From a virus, in IMG/VR virus record IMGVR_UViG_3300021139_001858, positions 1-40,397 of that record: DNA of 40,397 nucleotides, one strand, 5' to 3'. Of this stretch, positions 5,773 to 14,283 are shown one piece after another. The notes beneath the pieces are model-generated. The model was not told the DNA's origin and ran no database searches. It saw nothing but the letters and a program-made list of their open reading frames with translations. Position 1 is the stretch's first letter, and each line of letters starts with the position of its first letter. Both the position numbers and the translations under genes were made by a program.

Positions 5773-8700
5773 ACTGTCACCTCCTTAACGTATAGTGTTC
5801 CATCATCCATCTTTGAAATGGCTGGGTCGCAAACAGTTCCTGGTTTCATTTTACCAAGTGCTGTTGTATAAAATTTAGGGAAAGCAATTACACGCTCTAG
5901 ATTTTTTTCTGAATCAGAAAGAATAATATGAGCCATCATTTTGTTTTGCTTTGTCTTATAGTGGGTAAAATCAAGAACCAATCTTTTACCATCATCAATC
6001 TTTAATTTATCTTTGTACAACCAGTGTACAAATGGGTCATCTAATTTTTCAACTACGCTATCAATTGTAACATATTTATGAATGCGATTGTCTCCTACAA
6101 GGAAAAAATACATGTTGCCAGTTTCAATTTGAGTGTTTTCTGCATGGAAAATACCTATTGATCCTGTATCATCTACAAGCTCAACACGGCTCCAGCCCTG
6201 CCCCTTCTTAATTGATTTAACCATTGCAAGAAGAACAAAGCAGCCTTGCTCCAAGAATTCCTCCAATGGGTTGACTTGAGCTTTAATCTTTGGGCTTAAT
6301 TTTCCAGTATCAAACTTTGGAATACCTAAGTATTCATAAAGCTTTTCATTTTCATTACCACGTCTTGGGTTATCAGGGTAAGCAGCAGCACCAATCATAT
6401 TAAGGGATTCTATGGCTCTAGCATTGATACCGCTGCCTTTTTCCTGGGCTTTATTCAGAAAATCTGTATAAGTTTTAAATGGACGTTGAGCAATAATTTT
6501 GCTACCGATATTGTCCGATATGTATTTAATATTAGATAAACCAAATCTTATTGAATTCCCTTGGATACTAAAATCAAGTGCTGATTCGTTAATATGTGGG
6601 AGCAATACTTTAATGCCCAACCGTTTAGCTTCCAGCAAATAGTCTGTTCTTGCATCCTTATCTTTTTCATTCTTAAGAATGGCAAACATAAATTCAAGAG
6701 GATAATAATGTTTGAGCCAAGCAGTATAATAGCTAAGCATAGAATATGCAATAGCGTGAGAACGGTTAAAAGAATAGCCAGCATGGGCTTCAAAATCATG
6801 CCAAAGTTTTTCTGCATCTTCCCTTGTGATGTGTTGAGAAGCACCCGTAACAAATTGCTCTCTATATTGATCAAATTCACTAGCGTCTTTCTTCTTTCCA
6901 ATAATCTTTCTAACTTTATCTGCATCAGCCCATGACATCCCGCCCAAATATACGCAAGCCTGCATAACTTGCTCTTGATAAATGATCACGCCATATGTAC
7001 GCTCTGTAAACTCATGCATAATTGGATGGGCATATGTAACCATCTCTTCACCCTTTTTACGGCGGATATAGGATCCTCCAACCGTATTCATGGCACCTGG
7101 ACGAACCAAAGCATTGGATGCTGCAAGATCTTCAAATGTGCTAACACCCATCTTCATAAGAAGGTTCGTATATGGTGTTGCTTCTGCTTGAAACACACCC
7201 TTTGTAAAACCACTTGATAGCATTTCAAAAACTTTTGGATCATCAAGCTTAATTGATTTAAGATTAATTTTTTCTTTCTTGATATGATCAATAGTTCTAA
7301 TTGCATCATCAATAACCGATAAAGTTTTTAATCCCAATACATCCAGCTTAATCAAACCCAAATCTGCTGTTTGTTCCATATCGTAGGCAACAACTGGTAT
7401 GCGACCAGAGATTGATTCGTTTGGGTCTTTTCGTGTTTCAATTGGGACGTACTTACTAATATCATCTTTAGCAACAACAACGCCTGCTGCATGCATACCA
7501 TTGCCACGAATTCTTCCACGTAGCATTGAAGCGTATTTTGTAATCTCTGGATATTTTTGACGAAATTCTGCTGTTGAAGGACTTACTTCATATTCTTCAA
7601 ATGTCTCTACACTTTTGAGTGCTTTATTAACTTCTCCCAGTGGGACAAGGAATGCACGTGCAACGTCACGAATAACACCTTTATCTTTAAAATAAGTATA
7701 AGTAGAGATAGATGCTACATGCTTAAATTTCTTTTTAAGATAATCTTTAACTTCACCACGACGACGATCCATAAAATCTGTATCAATATCTGGAAAGTCG
7801 TTACGCTCTGGATTAATAAATCTAAAGAACAATAAGTCAAATTTAATTGGGTCTACATCTGTAATACCCAACAAATAACATACTAACGACCCCGCTGCTG
7901 ACCCACGTCCTGGTCCAACAAGAATTTCATTCTGTTTCGCCCAATTAACCATATCACTAACAACGAGAAAATAACTAGCAAAATTTTTATCTTTGATGAC
8001 TTTAAGTTCTTCTTCAAGCCTTGATTTGTAAGCCTCATTTTCTAACCCCATATCTACTAGAGACTTCTCACACATTTCCTGCAATGTTTTTAATGCGTTC
8101 TTTTTAGGAACTGGTAACAAGTCAAGGTTTTCGTGAAAATCATATGCCTCAACTTTATTAGATATTTCTATTGATGACTCGTAGATGTCTTTTCTAGTGA
8201 TTCCCGCTTTTTCAAAGTCCATGCGAATCTCATCATAGGATTGAATATAAACGTTAATGTCAGCGAAACTGATAGGGCGGTTGGGATAAATATAATCAAA
8301 GCGATCAATAATACTACTGAATTTGCGACTGCTTGCATAATCTGCTTCTTTGTTTTCTGATGGCTTTGTTGAGAGGATGAGGAGTAGTTCTTCCAGATCC
8401 CTCTCCTCTTTCTTTGCAAAATGACAGTCTCCTGTAGCAACTGGCTTCACCCCAAATTTATCCGCCAAGTTCAGCAGATTATTGTTTAAATCTGAAGGAT
8501 TATGAGCCTGTACTTCTATATAGAAATCATTTCCAAATTGTTGTTGAAATTCATTAACAAGTTCTTCAGCTTTTTCATGTTCGCCACGTTCAATAGCTTT
8601 TGAAATAAGACCATTCATACATCCAGATACTACAATTATACCTTCTTTATTCTCAAACAATACTTCCATGTCAATTCGTGGCTTATGGTAATAACCTTCA

Positions 8701-9044
8701 GTCCACGCAATCTGTGAAAGTTTTTGCAGATTTTTTAATCCTGTATCATTTTTTGCAAGAAGAATAATGTGGTTGTATAAAGAGGTGTTATCTTCACGCT
8801 TAGATACGGCACGCTTATCAAATCTATCAGTTGCAGAAATATACGCTTCAAGTCCTAAAATTGGTTTTAAACCTAATTCTTTTGCAGCAATCTGCATATC
8901 TCTATGAGATGACAGCGTACCGTGATCTGTAATAGCCAATGCCGTTTGCCCAGCCTTTTTTGCAGCCTCAAGTAATTCATAAGGTGTGTTTAATCCATCC
9001 ATTAGTGAATAGTGACTATGGACGTGAAGGTGGGTAAACTTCAT
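5769..9044 (-). CDS. dnaE: DNA polymerase III alpha subunit (DnaE type, family C)
   Basis: This 1091-residue family C replicative polymerase starts with a PHP domain (roughly residues 1-270) that keeps its metal ligands: HVHSHYS at 7-13, ITDHGTLS near 38, GLEAY, and ATGDCHF near 205. The palm motif PDIDTDF lies near 415-421 and the third catalytic Asp lies in LIKLDVLGL near 566. A helix-hairpin-helix region follows, and an OB-fold-like GWSRVELVDDTGSIGIF segment lies near 970. It is slightly shorter than bacterial DnaE and I see no obvious C-terminal tau-binding extension. With no separate epsilon-like exonuclease in view, the intact PHP may proofread, as in many bacterial DnaE enzymes. It follows the SSB gene by 11 bases with no evident Shine-Dalgarno sequence. 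Confidence 0.97.
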   Translation of the reverse strand: MKFTHLHVHSHYSLMDGLNTPYELLEAAKKAGQTALAITDHGTLSSHRDMQIAAKELGLKPILGLEAYISATDRFDKRAVSKREDNTSLYNHIILLAKNDTGLKNLQKLSQIAWTEGYYHKPRIDMEVLFENKEGIIVVSGCMNGLISKAIERGEHEKAEELVNEFQQQFGNDFYIEVQAHNPSDLNNNLLNLADKFGVKPVATGDCHFAKKEERDLEELLLILSTKPSENKEADYASSRKFSSIIDRFDYIYPNRPISFADINVYIQSYDEIRMDFEKAGITRKDIYESSIEISNKVEAYDFHENLDLLPVPKKNALKTLQEMCEKSLVDMGLENEAYKSRLEEELKVIKDKNFASYFLVVSDMVNWAKQNEILVGPGRGSAAGSLVCYLLGITDVDPIKFDLLFFRFINPERNDFPDIDTDFMDRRRGEVKDYLKKKFKHVASISTYTYFKDKGVIRDVARAFLVPLGEVNKALKSVETFEEYEVSPSTAEFRQKYPEITKYASMLRGRIRGNGMHAAGVVVAKDDISKYVPIETRKDPNESISGRIPVVAYDMEQTADLGLIKLDVLGLKTLSVIDDAIRTIDHIKKEKINLKSIKLDDPKVFEMLSSGFTKGVFQAEATPYTNLLMKMGVSTFEDLAASNALVRPGAMNTVGGSYIRRKKGEEMVTYAHPIMHEFTERTYGVIIYQEQVMQACVYLGGMSWADADKVRKIIGKKKDASEFDQYREQFVTGASQHITREDAEKLWHDFEAHAGYSFNRSHAIAYSMLSYYTAWLKHYYPLEFMFAILKNEKDKDARTDYLLEAKRLGIKVLLPHINESALDFSIQGNSIRFGLSNIKYISDNIGSKIIAQRPFKTYTDFLNKAQEKGSGINARAIESLNMIGAAAYPDNPRRGNENEKLYEYLGIPKFDTGKLSPKIKAQVNPLEEFLEQGCFVLLAMVKSIKKGQGWSRVELVDDTGSIGIFHAENTQIETGNMYFFLVGDNRIHKYVTIDSVVEKLDDPFVHWLYKDKLKIDDGKRLVLDFTHYKTKQNKMMAHIILSDSEKNLERVIAFPKFYTTALGKMKPGTVCDPAISKMDDGTLYVKEVTV

Positions 9045-9055
9045 TATTTTTTATT

Positions 9056-9736
9056 TTACCATTCTACTGCAGAAGAAGTTGATGAAGCTGGTTCATCTCC
9101 AGAATCGGACGTAATACCAAGATAAAATGCTTCTTGCTCATTGTAAGGTACATCACGAACTGCAGACTTTTCAAGATCAAACAATTCGTACTTATCCAAA
9201 TCAATTGAAGCAACATCAGCAGTTGGCAGAGGAATAATTGAATAGTTTGTATCTGTTGCAGTACCCGTGCGCTTTAGCTTCCAAGTAAGGTTAGAGATAC
9301 TACCTGTTTCTCCTGCGTAGTTAATAATTTCAGGTGTTGCAGACTTTGGTCCAGCACCCTGCGAAAAGATTGCAACATATGGATCTTCTTGACCATCGTC
9401 AACAAGAACGTTTGCATAAAAGCGTGAGCGACCCTTCCAACCAGCCTTTGGGTCACGACGATGTTGTTCACATCCGAAGCAACGACCTTGGTCTTCAATT
9501 GTACAAAGTGCCTTGCGCTTATAATCTTTTGGATTTGTATGTTCAACTGCAATAAATGCTAGTCCAGCCTTTTCAATATAATTCTTTGAGTCTGCATCTA
9601 GCTCTTGCATGAAACGAATTTTTACTGATTGACCATCTTTAACTGATAGCCATCTTCCCTTTTGCGAGTCACCCGTGTGTGATGACTTTGTTTCCATTTG
9701 CTGGTTAAGTGCACTGAGGCCTTTAACGATTCCCAT
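9056..9736 (-). CDS. Single-stranded DNA-binding protein, T4 gp32-like
   Basis: This 226-residue protein has the gp32 zinc site: H66, C78, C86 and C89, close to the His-Cys-Cys-Cys spacing in T4 gp32. Aromatic and basic beta segments follow (GRSRFYANVLV, NLTWKLKRTG, TNYSIIPL). The C-terminal 30 residues are acidic and Ser-rich and end in VEW, like the partner-binding tail of phage SSBs. It should coat single-stranded DNA and recruit polymerase, primase and recombinase. The ATG has AAGGAG 7 bases upstream. It has its own putative extended -10 promoter at 9783-9791, as expected for a protein needed in bulk. The dnaE gene follows directly. Confidence 0.85.
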   Translation of the reverse strand: MGIVKGLSALNQQMETKSSHTGDSQKGRWLSVKDGQSVKIRFMQELDADSKNYIEKAGLAFIAVEHTNPKDYKRKALCTIEDQGRCFGCEQHRRDPKAGWKGRSRFYANVLVDDGQEDPYVAIFSQGAGPKSATPEIINYAGETGSISNLTWKLKRTGTATDTNYSIIPLPTADVASIDLDKYELFDLEKSAVRDVPYNEQEAFYLGITSDSGDEPASSTSSAVEW

Positions 9737-9782
9737 AGTATATCTCCTTGTGTAAGTGGGCTATATTATGCCCTTTTCATTT

Positions 9783-9791
9783 ATTATATCA
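9783..9791 (-). promoter_or_regulatory. Extended -10 promoter before the SSB gene
   Basis: The minus strand reads TGATATAAT, a perfect -10 hexamer with an upstream TGn extension. It uses the TGA stop of the primase gene as its TG element. No good -35 hexamer is visible at 16-18 bases. It lies about 45 bases before the SSB start and recurs in other gaps. Confidence 0.55.
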
Positions 9792-10754
9792 TATATTAGC
9801 GTACTCAAAGTGCGGAATTGCATTTTTTATACACTGTTTTATTTCTTGATCTGTGAGATCACCCACATCTTTTGCTGAATGTGGATAAATAGTATTATAA
9901 TCATACTTAGCCCACAATATATTTTTATTCTTTAATTTAGTAGCGATTGTATTACCAAGCGATCTGCCTGCTGCATCATTATCAGTCATTAATATAATTG
10001 TTGATGCATATCTATTTAAGTTCTGAATGTTAATATCTGATATGCTTCCACCTAATGTGGCTACAGCATTTGGAAATCCCGCCTGCCATAAACGAATAGC
10101 ATCAAAACTAGACTCTACGACTATAATAGTTCCACCTTGTCGCTTTGCTCTATGTAGATTAAACATGGTCTTATTGCGTGGCAGATTAGGGCTATTCTTA
10201 AAAGATTTGCCTTCTATTGATCTACCAATTACTCCAACCAATATACCATCAGGTGAATGCAATGGCACTGTTACCATTTTTTGCTCAGCAGAATATCCTA
10301 ATCCAAAATGTTCTTGTGCATCCTTATAAATCTTTCGCATTTCAAAGTAGGCTTGAGATGCATTGATATCATGCACTACAAGATTTTCGTGCAACTTATT
10401 TTGAACAGATTGTGGGAATTCTACAAATTCTGGCTTATCATCTAAAAGTTCTTTTAGCTCTTCTTCTAGCATTTCTGCTTGAGATAGCTTGCTTGCAGAT
10501 ATAAACCTAAGTGCTTCAAAATCATTGCGATTTGTTAATAATTTTACTAAGTCTAAAATAGTTCCAGAAGAGTTACAATTTTGGTTATAGCAAATATAAA
10601 GACCTTTTGAATAACTAACAGCAAATGCTGGCGAGTCTGTATTGTGATGAAATGGACATAAGCAAAGAAAATCTGAGCCAGTTTGAGAAATTATTTCAAT
10701 GCCACAGGATTGCAAAATAGAGCGGAGATCCGCTTTAGTGTATGCATCTAACAT
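9789..10754 (-). CDS. dnaG: DnaG-type DNA primase
   Basis: This 321-residue primase has the CHC2 zinc-binding domain at its N-terminus: C33-x2-H36 (CPFH) paired with C55 and C60 (CYNQNC). A TOPRIM domain follows, with E in IIVVESSFDAI near residue 214 and the DxD of TDNDAAG near residue 256. It should lay RNA primers on the template exposed by the DnaB-type helicase encoded upstream. It is much shorter than bacterial DnaG and seems to lack the helicase-binding C-terminal domain, which is usual for small phage primases. AAGGA lies 5 bases before the ATG. Its stop lies within the putative SSB promoter. Confidence 0.93.
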   Translation of the reverse strand: MLDAYTKADLRSILQSCGIEIISQTGSDFLCLCPFHHNTDSPAFAVSYSKGLYICYNQNCNSSGTILDLVKLLTNRNDFEALRFISASKLSQAEMLEEELKELLDDKPEFVEFPQSVQNKLHENLVVHDINASQAYFEMRKIYKDAQEHFGLGYSAEQKMVTVPLHSPDGILVGVIGRSIEGKSFKNSPNLPRNKTMFNLHRAKRQGGTIIVVESSFDAIRLWQAGFPNAVATLGGSISDINIQNLNRYASTIILMTDNDAAGRSLGNTIATKLKNKNILWAKYDYNTIYPHSAKDVGDLTDQEIKQCIKNAIPHFEYANI

Positions 10755-10777
10755 TTTTATCCTTTTTTAAATATTTT

Positions 10778-11302
10778 TTAAATGTACCTAGCATCGTATC
10801 CAATTTTAGAAATCATATGGCTTGCTTCTTCCCATGTTTCTGAATTTTCTGTTACAAAATGTCCTTCAACAATACGGTTATACATGTTAAATGCAGCACA
10901 TACCAATATTGCGTCATGAAGTTCTTCTTCTGTAAATCCCGCCTTAATAACATTATCATACTGCCAACTTTGTAGGCCCGATGGATTAAGTGTTAGTGTT
11001 TTTAAATAATTAAAAATTGTTGCCATTCGGTGGTTTTCATAATCACCAGATGTTACACGTTTAATTTCTTCTTGACCTGCTCCTTGCTCAATAGCAAAAA
11101 CAATATGTGAACCTGTACAAAACTTACATTTATTAAGTGATGATGTAAATGCTGCAATAAGCTCTCTGTCCGAAGAACTTAACGCTGAAGACTCACGAAG
11201 AACTTCTTGTGCTACTGAAAAAATTGCCTTTGCTTTTGCGCTATCATTTGAAAATTGAAAAACGTCTCTAATTCCTTTTAGAGGTTTTTGTGGTGTAAAC
11301 AT
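10778..11302 (-). CDS. AhpD-like / carboxymuconolactone decarboxylase-family protein
   Basis: This 174-residue all-alpha protein has the AhpD active-site pattern at exact spacing: E47-x11-C59-x2-C62-x3-H66 (CKFCTGSH). AhpD-type enzymes use the CxxC pair to reduce peroxides or recycle AhpC, with the Glu and His relaying protons. Residues 70-90 (AIEQGAGQEEIKRV) and 117-165 continue the helical core. It sits between primase and a small unknown gene in a replication operon, an unusual site for a redox enzyme. AAGGA lies 5 bases before the ATG. It may protect phage DNA synthesis from oxidative damage or act on another substrate. The family is quite sure, the substrate unknown. Confidence 0.85.
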   Translation of the reverse strand: MFTPQKPLKGIRDVFQFSNDSAKAKAIFSVAQEVLRESSALSSSDRELIAAFTSSLNKCKFCTGSHIVFAIEQGAGQEEIKRVTSGDYENHRMATIFNYLKTLTLNPSGLQSWQYDNVIKAGFTEEELHDAILVCAAFNMYNRIVEGHFVTENSETWEEASHMISKIGYDARYI

Positions 11303-11309
11303 TTTTTCC

Positions 11310-11600
11310 TTATCTGCTAGGTATTAAACTTTGACCAGAAAACCCTTCGTACTTTAATGCTTTTGATTTACCTAAGTAAATTCCATACATTACAAGATTA
11401 AAAGTGTAGTGATCTTTCTCTTCATTATATTTTACATTAAACTGTGGCTGCATGTCAAGAACAGGAACATAACCTTTGTCCCGCATCTGCTGGACCAAAA
11501 GCCTTTCATAATTTTCTCTTGAACTCTGAAATTTAGAATCATCTTTAATGGTTCCGCTTATCCAAAAATCATGTATTTTCCGTGGGTACATATCTGCCAA
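11310..11600 (-). CDS. Hypothetical phage protein
   Basis: This 96-residue protein is not assigned to a family. It opens with MYPRKIHDFWISG, followed by a NYERLLVQQMRDKGY helix near residue 30 and strands around residues 44-75 (VPVLDMQPQF, HYTFNLVMYGIYLG). The start may be the TTG at 11600, 3 bases after GGAG, or the ATG at 11591 (residue 4). It follows an extended -10 promoter at 11614-11622 and so may be the first gene of the AhpD-primase transcript. Confidence 0.65.
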   Translation of the reverse strand: MADMYPRKIHDFWISGTIKDDSKFQSSRENYERLLVQQMRDKGYVPVLDMQPQFNVKYNEEKDHYTFNLVMYGIYLGKSKALKYEGFSGQSLIPSR

Positions 11601-11613
11601 TCTCTCCTTGACA

Positions 11614-11622
11614 ATTATATCA
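11614..11622 (-). promoter_or_regulatory. Extended -10 promoter in the helicase-downstream gap
   Basis: The minus strand reads TGATATAAT, identical to the motif before the SSB gene, in one of the few gaps over 40 bases. It lies 14 bases before the start of the 96-residue gene and would drive that gene, ahpD-like and primase. No clear -35 is visible. Confidence 0.5.
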
Positions 11623-11644
11623 AGTTAAAGATTGATTACATAAA

Positions 11645-12871
11645 CTAAGCTATGCCTTTATCGTACAACTCAGTTAATACACCTCTATTAAGATCCCAAT
11701 CAAGATAGAATCCGAACTCCGTACCGTGACGATTTTTTCTGCTTACAATCTCCATCACATTTGAATCTGGGCTCTTATGAACTGCAATAGCCATATCAGC
11801 ATCATATTCAATTGCTTTTGACCAAGCAACCTGAGACAACAAAGGTGGGGCATCTTGATCAGAAACATCATCCATTGTTGCAGCAGTAATATCAATGATT
11901 GGAATATTATTTCTTACTGCAAGCAATTTAAAGTCACGAGAAATATTACGGTTACGTTCTACTTCTGATTTAGCTCCTGATGAATCATTAAATAGTTGAT
12001 GATAATCAAGGATTACAAGGTCGGGCTTATGTTGATCAATTTTTGCTTGTACTGTGTTTGGTGTGACTTGACCTGTTCCTTCATTTGAAACAAGAATAAA
12101 TTGATTCTTGTTAGCAAACTTTTTTGAACCCCAGTCATCAAATACATCTATGTCAACATTACCTCTTGAAAAATCTGAAGCTTTAAACAAGCCTGAACCC
12201 ATCATTGTATAGATACGGTCACGCATATTTTCTGGAGTCATCTCAAGGGATATGATCATAGGCTTAAAGCCCTGTTCCCACGCTTTACAAGCCAAATAAG
12301 AGGAGAACCATGTCTTACCCCTACCTGGCCAACCAATCATAACAATAAGGTGTCCTGGAGCCATTCCTGTGGGATAAGCATAGTCAATAGCTTTAAAACC
12401 AGTAGTAATTCCTGGGGCACCGCCCATTGCATCAGAACGATTCTTAACTGCTTCAAAGTGCTTTTCTGCTAACTTAAAGTCTGTTAAATCAACATCTCTA
12501 ACTGCGGATGTAAGTTTTCCTAAGGAGTTCAACTCGGATTGCATTTGCAAGATAACACGAGAAGATGCTTCTGTTTTTAAACTGGCTCCAGAGGTCAGTA
12601 AAAGGTTGCGTAGTTTACTTGCAAGATATTCGTTCTTAAGTTGATCAAGATAGTATGCAGTTTCACCTTTTGTAGATGTTGGTTCAAAATCTTTAAACTT
12701 TTCAATAAGAACTGAAACATCTGGCACTGCTTTAAACTTTAAATAATAAGACTTTAAGCCTTCCCACACATCCCTGTGAGATGTAAAAACTTCATCAATA
12801 TTTTCAGCAAGTACCGTTGCAATATCTTTATTGTTACAAACTGCTGTAATGACGGCGGACTCAGTGTTCAT
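11645..12871 (-). CDS. dnaB: Replicative DNA helicase, DnaB type (SF4)
   Basis: This 408-residue protein has a DnaB-like N-terminal helical domain (residues 1-110), a linker, and a RecA-fold motor. Walker A GWPGRGKTW lies near residue 180, a conserved ISLEMT segment follows near residue 210, and Walker B LVILDYHQLF lies near residue 287. A later SKAIEYDAD...VSRKNRHG region near residues 360-385 fits the H4/arginine-finger part. It should form a hexamer that unwinds the fork 5'-3'. It begins 11 bases inside the preceding 110-residue gene, with AAGGG just upstream of ATG. That neighbour may be a loader by position. Confidence 0.93.
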   Translation of the reverse strand: MNTESAVITAVCNNKDIATVLAENIDEVFTSHRDVWEGLKSYYLKFKAVPDVSVLIEKFKDFEPTSTKGETAYYLDQLKNEYLASKLRNLLLTSGASLKTEASSRVILQMQSELNSLGKLTSAVRDVDLTDFKLAEKHFEAVKNRSDAMGGAPGITTGFKAIDYAYPTGMAPGHLIVMIGWPGRGKTWFSSYLACKAWEQGFKPMIISLEMTPENMRDRIYTMMGSGLFKASDFSRGNVDIDVFDDWGSKKFANKNQFILVSNEGTGQVTPNTVQAKIDQHKPDLVILDYHQLFNDSSGAKSEVERNRNISRDFKLLAVRNNIPIIDITAATMDDVSDQDAPPLLSQVAWSKAIEYDADMAIAVHKSPDSNVMEIVSRKNRHGTEFGFYLDWDLNRGVLTELYDKGIA

Positions 12872-13193
12872 TGTCCCTTTCTTGAACCATAGACTTGGTT
12901 TTATTTCTTATTAATTCCCGACGAGATTTATCTTCTTCTGCTTGCTGTAATGTTAAATCTAATTTTTCAAAATTATAAAAAAACCATTGCAGTGGATGAC
13001 CAGACTTAGTGATCTTAAAATAATACTCTAAGAGTACTTTAGCCCTGTCGTAGCCAACGCTGTCAATTACATCTTGCATTGCCCATTTTTCACGGTATTT
13101 GTTTACAACTGGTGTTTTTTTATAAGTTTCTTTAAATAAAACACAATAAAGAGAAACTAGACCGTAGGCCAGCTTTGCTTCATCTTTTGTCAT
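12861..13193 (-). CDS. Hypothetical protein, possible helicase-associated factor
   Basis: This 110-residue, mostly helical protein has LAYGLVSLYCVLFKETY near residue 8, DVIDSVGYDRAKVLLEYYFK near residue 41, and a HPLQWFFYNFEKL segment near residue 66. A highly charged C-terminal tail (EEDKSRRELIRNKTK) follows. Small helical proteins directly before phage dnaB genes are often helicase loaders or replisome organisers, so I suggest that role by context only. Its ATG overlaps the upstream stop (ATGA) and follows AAAGGT, and its end overlaps the helicase start by 11 bases. Confidence 0.65.
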   Translation of the reverse strand: MTKDEAKLAYGLVSLYCVLFKETYKKTPVVNKYREKWAMQDVIDSVGYDRAKVLLEYYFKITKSGHPLQWFFYNFEKLDLTLQQAEEDKSRRELIRNKTKSMVQERDNEH

Positions 13194-13408
13194 TTTTTAC
13201 CTTTGTTAGACTTTAACTCTTCTTCAATTTCGTTAACTTTTTCCATTAACTTATGCTCTACAAAATTATACACTCTATTTGTGGCTTCGTCAATATTTTC
13301 ACCATCTCTTTGAAAATCTTCAATACCAATATTTATTTTAATACTCTCAAAGTTTCCTAGGTTACGAGTAAAAGATAATTCAACCTTAACGTTAGTCTTC
13401 GTCGTCAT
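13190..13408 (-). CDS. Hypothetical small protein
   Basis: I use the ATG at 13408 (72 residues); an upstream in-frame TTG at 13429 has no ribosome-binding site. The protein has a Thr/Lys-rich beta-like start (NVKVELSFTRNLGNFESIKINIG), an acidic middle and a C-terminal amphipathic helix (VYNFVEHKLMEKVNEIEEELKS). The alternating strands and final helix suggest a compact alpha/beta fold. It overlaps both neighbours by a few bases. No family is recognised. Confidence 0.6.
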   Translation of the reverse strand: MTTKTNVKVELSFTRNLGNFESIKINIGIEDFQRDGENIDEATNRVYNFVEHKLMEKVNEIEEELKSNKGKK

Positions 13409-13622
13409 CTTTCTTTTCTTCCCTTTCAATTAGTGCAAAGCCTGGCTTAAACTTTTTAATATTGCCTTCTGATAGGTGTTGATAAAGCATCATCAGTCTA
13501 TCCGAGATACCAATCATAGCATCAATATCGCCCTTTTCCTGTGCTAACTCCATTGTGAATTCTAACACTTTTAGTGCTTGATGCAATACGTGTTTAGCAT
13601 CTTTATCAGACTTATTTACCAT
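13392..13622 (-). CDS. Hypothetical helical protein
   Basis: This 76-residue protein looks like two helices (residues 8-28 KHVLHQALKVLEFTMELAQE and 30-52) followed by a short linker and an acidic EEREEKKDDDED tail. Acidic tails of this type occur on proteins that bind basic partners or mimic DNA. Its ATG overlaps the preceding stop (ATGGTAA), and it sits in the early DNA-metabolism cluster. No family is recognised. Confidence 0.65.
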   Translation of the reverse strand: MVNKSDKDAKHVLHQALKVLEFTMELAQEKGDIDAMIGISDRLMMLYQHLSEGNIKKFKPGFALIEREEKKDDDED

Positions 13623-14131
13623 TCAGGTTGTTTCCAAACTGGGACAAATTCCCCGTCGTTATTTTTAATATACAAAATGTTTTCTTGATTAATCATGGCT
13701 TCCAGTTCCGCTCTACTTGGCATATCTCCTGGAGTAATCATACCATCTTTTCGTGGTCTACCTCTATGAACTGTCTTAAAAAAATCGTGCATGTGACGAA
13801 CATCATCTTCACTCCAGTAATATTTTCCTGGAGTTTTATTTCCATTTAAAGAATAACTTTGTTGCGGAAATTTAAGGTTGCCTCTATAAAGGTGCCATTT
13901 TATAGTATCTTCGTGTTTTCCTATAAGTTTGACAACTTCTGATATTGGATAAGCGTGTTGTTTATTTTTATTAACATCTGTTAAATTATAAGCAACACGC
14001 TTTTCCTCTAGATAATTCCATGCGACAAGAAGATTTTCAGCTCTTGAGCGACGCAAAACTTTATGCAGTAAACCGTTTAGATAGAAATACCGTAAGCGTG
14101 TTGTAGTGTTTCCTCTAGCTTTGCCACCCAT
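13616..14131 (-). CDS. MerR-like / HTH DNA-binding protein with AT-hook
   Basis: This 171-residue protein has a basic N-terminal helical part (residues 11-45), then a winged-helix-type region: YPISEVVKLIGKHEDTIKWHLYRG near residues 61-84, a wing-like loop, and GKYYWSEDDVRHMHDFF near 102-118. This order of HTH, wing and WSEDDV helix is that of MerR-type and phage excisionase-like folds. Residues 123-128 (RGRPRK) are a textbook AT-hook for AT-rich minor grooves. It probably binds phage DNA as a regulator or at a replication site. The ATG has AGG 8 bases upstream. It overlaps the zinc-ribbon gene by 55 bases. Confidence 0.8.
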   Translation of the reverse strand: MGGKARGNTTTRLRYFYLNGLLHKVLRRSRAENLLVAWNYLEEKRVAYNLTDVNKNKQHAYPISEVVKLIGKHEDTIKWHLYRGNLKFPQQSYSLNGNKTPGKYYWSEDDVRHMHDFFKTVHRGRPRKDGMITPGDMPSRAELEAMINQENILYIKNNDGEFVPVWKQPEW

Positions 14132-14262
14132 GCTGCGAACCTATTGTCTTTCTTAATCATCCATCTTTTTCCGCACATAACGCAAAAGAGTTCTACTCTT
14201 AAATTTTGAGCATATATCCGATCAACGAATACTCTTCCTTTGCATTTTTTACAATTAAGCAT
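14077..14262 (-). CDS. Small zinc-ribbon protein
   Basis: This 61-residue protein has a clear Cys4 zinc ribbon: C4-x2-C7 (CKKC) and C27-x2-C30 (CVMC), with a beta hairpin between them (GRVFVDRIY, LRVELF). The remainder is helical (FAAWVAKLEETLQHAYG). Similar short ribbons are common in phages and usually bind nucleic acid or protein. The last third overlaps the start of the AT-hook protein gene by 55 bases. A clear ribosome-binding site is missing. Confidence 0.7.
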   Translation of the reverse strand: MLNCKKCKGRVFVDRIYAQNLRVELFCVMCGKRWMIKKDNRFAAWVAKLEETLQHAYGISI

Positions 14263-14283
14263 TATTAAGTTTTATCTTGCCTG

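Noticed and set aside
9758-9773. GGGC...GCCC hairpin in the SSB leader as an operator or terminator
   Set aside because: The stem is only four pairs with an eight-base AT loop; too weak to claim, though it could matter for autoregulation.
11608-11613. TTGACA on the plus strand in the gap near 11610
   Set aside because: There is no plus-strand gene for it to drive; it arises opposite the minus-strand TGATATAAT/TGTCAA sequence.
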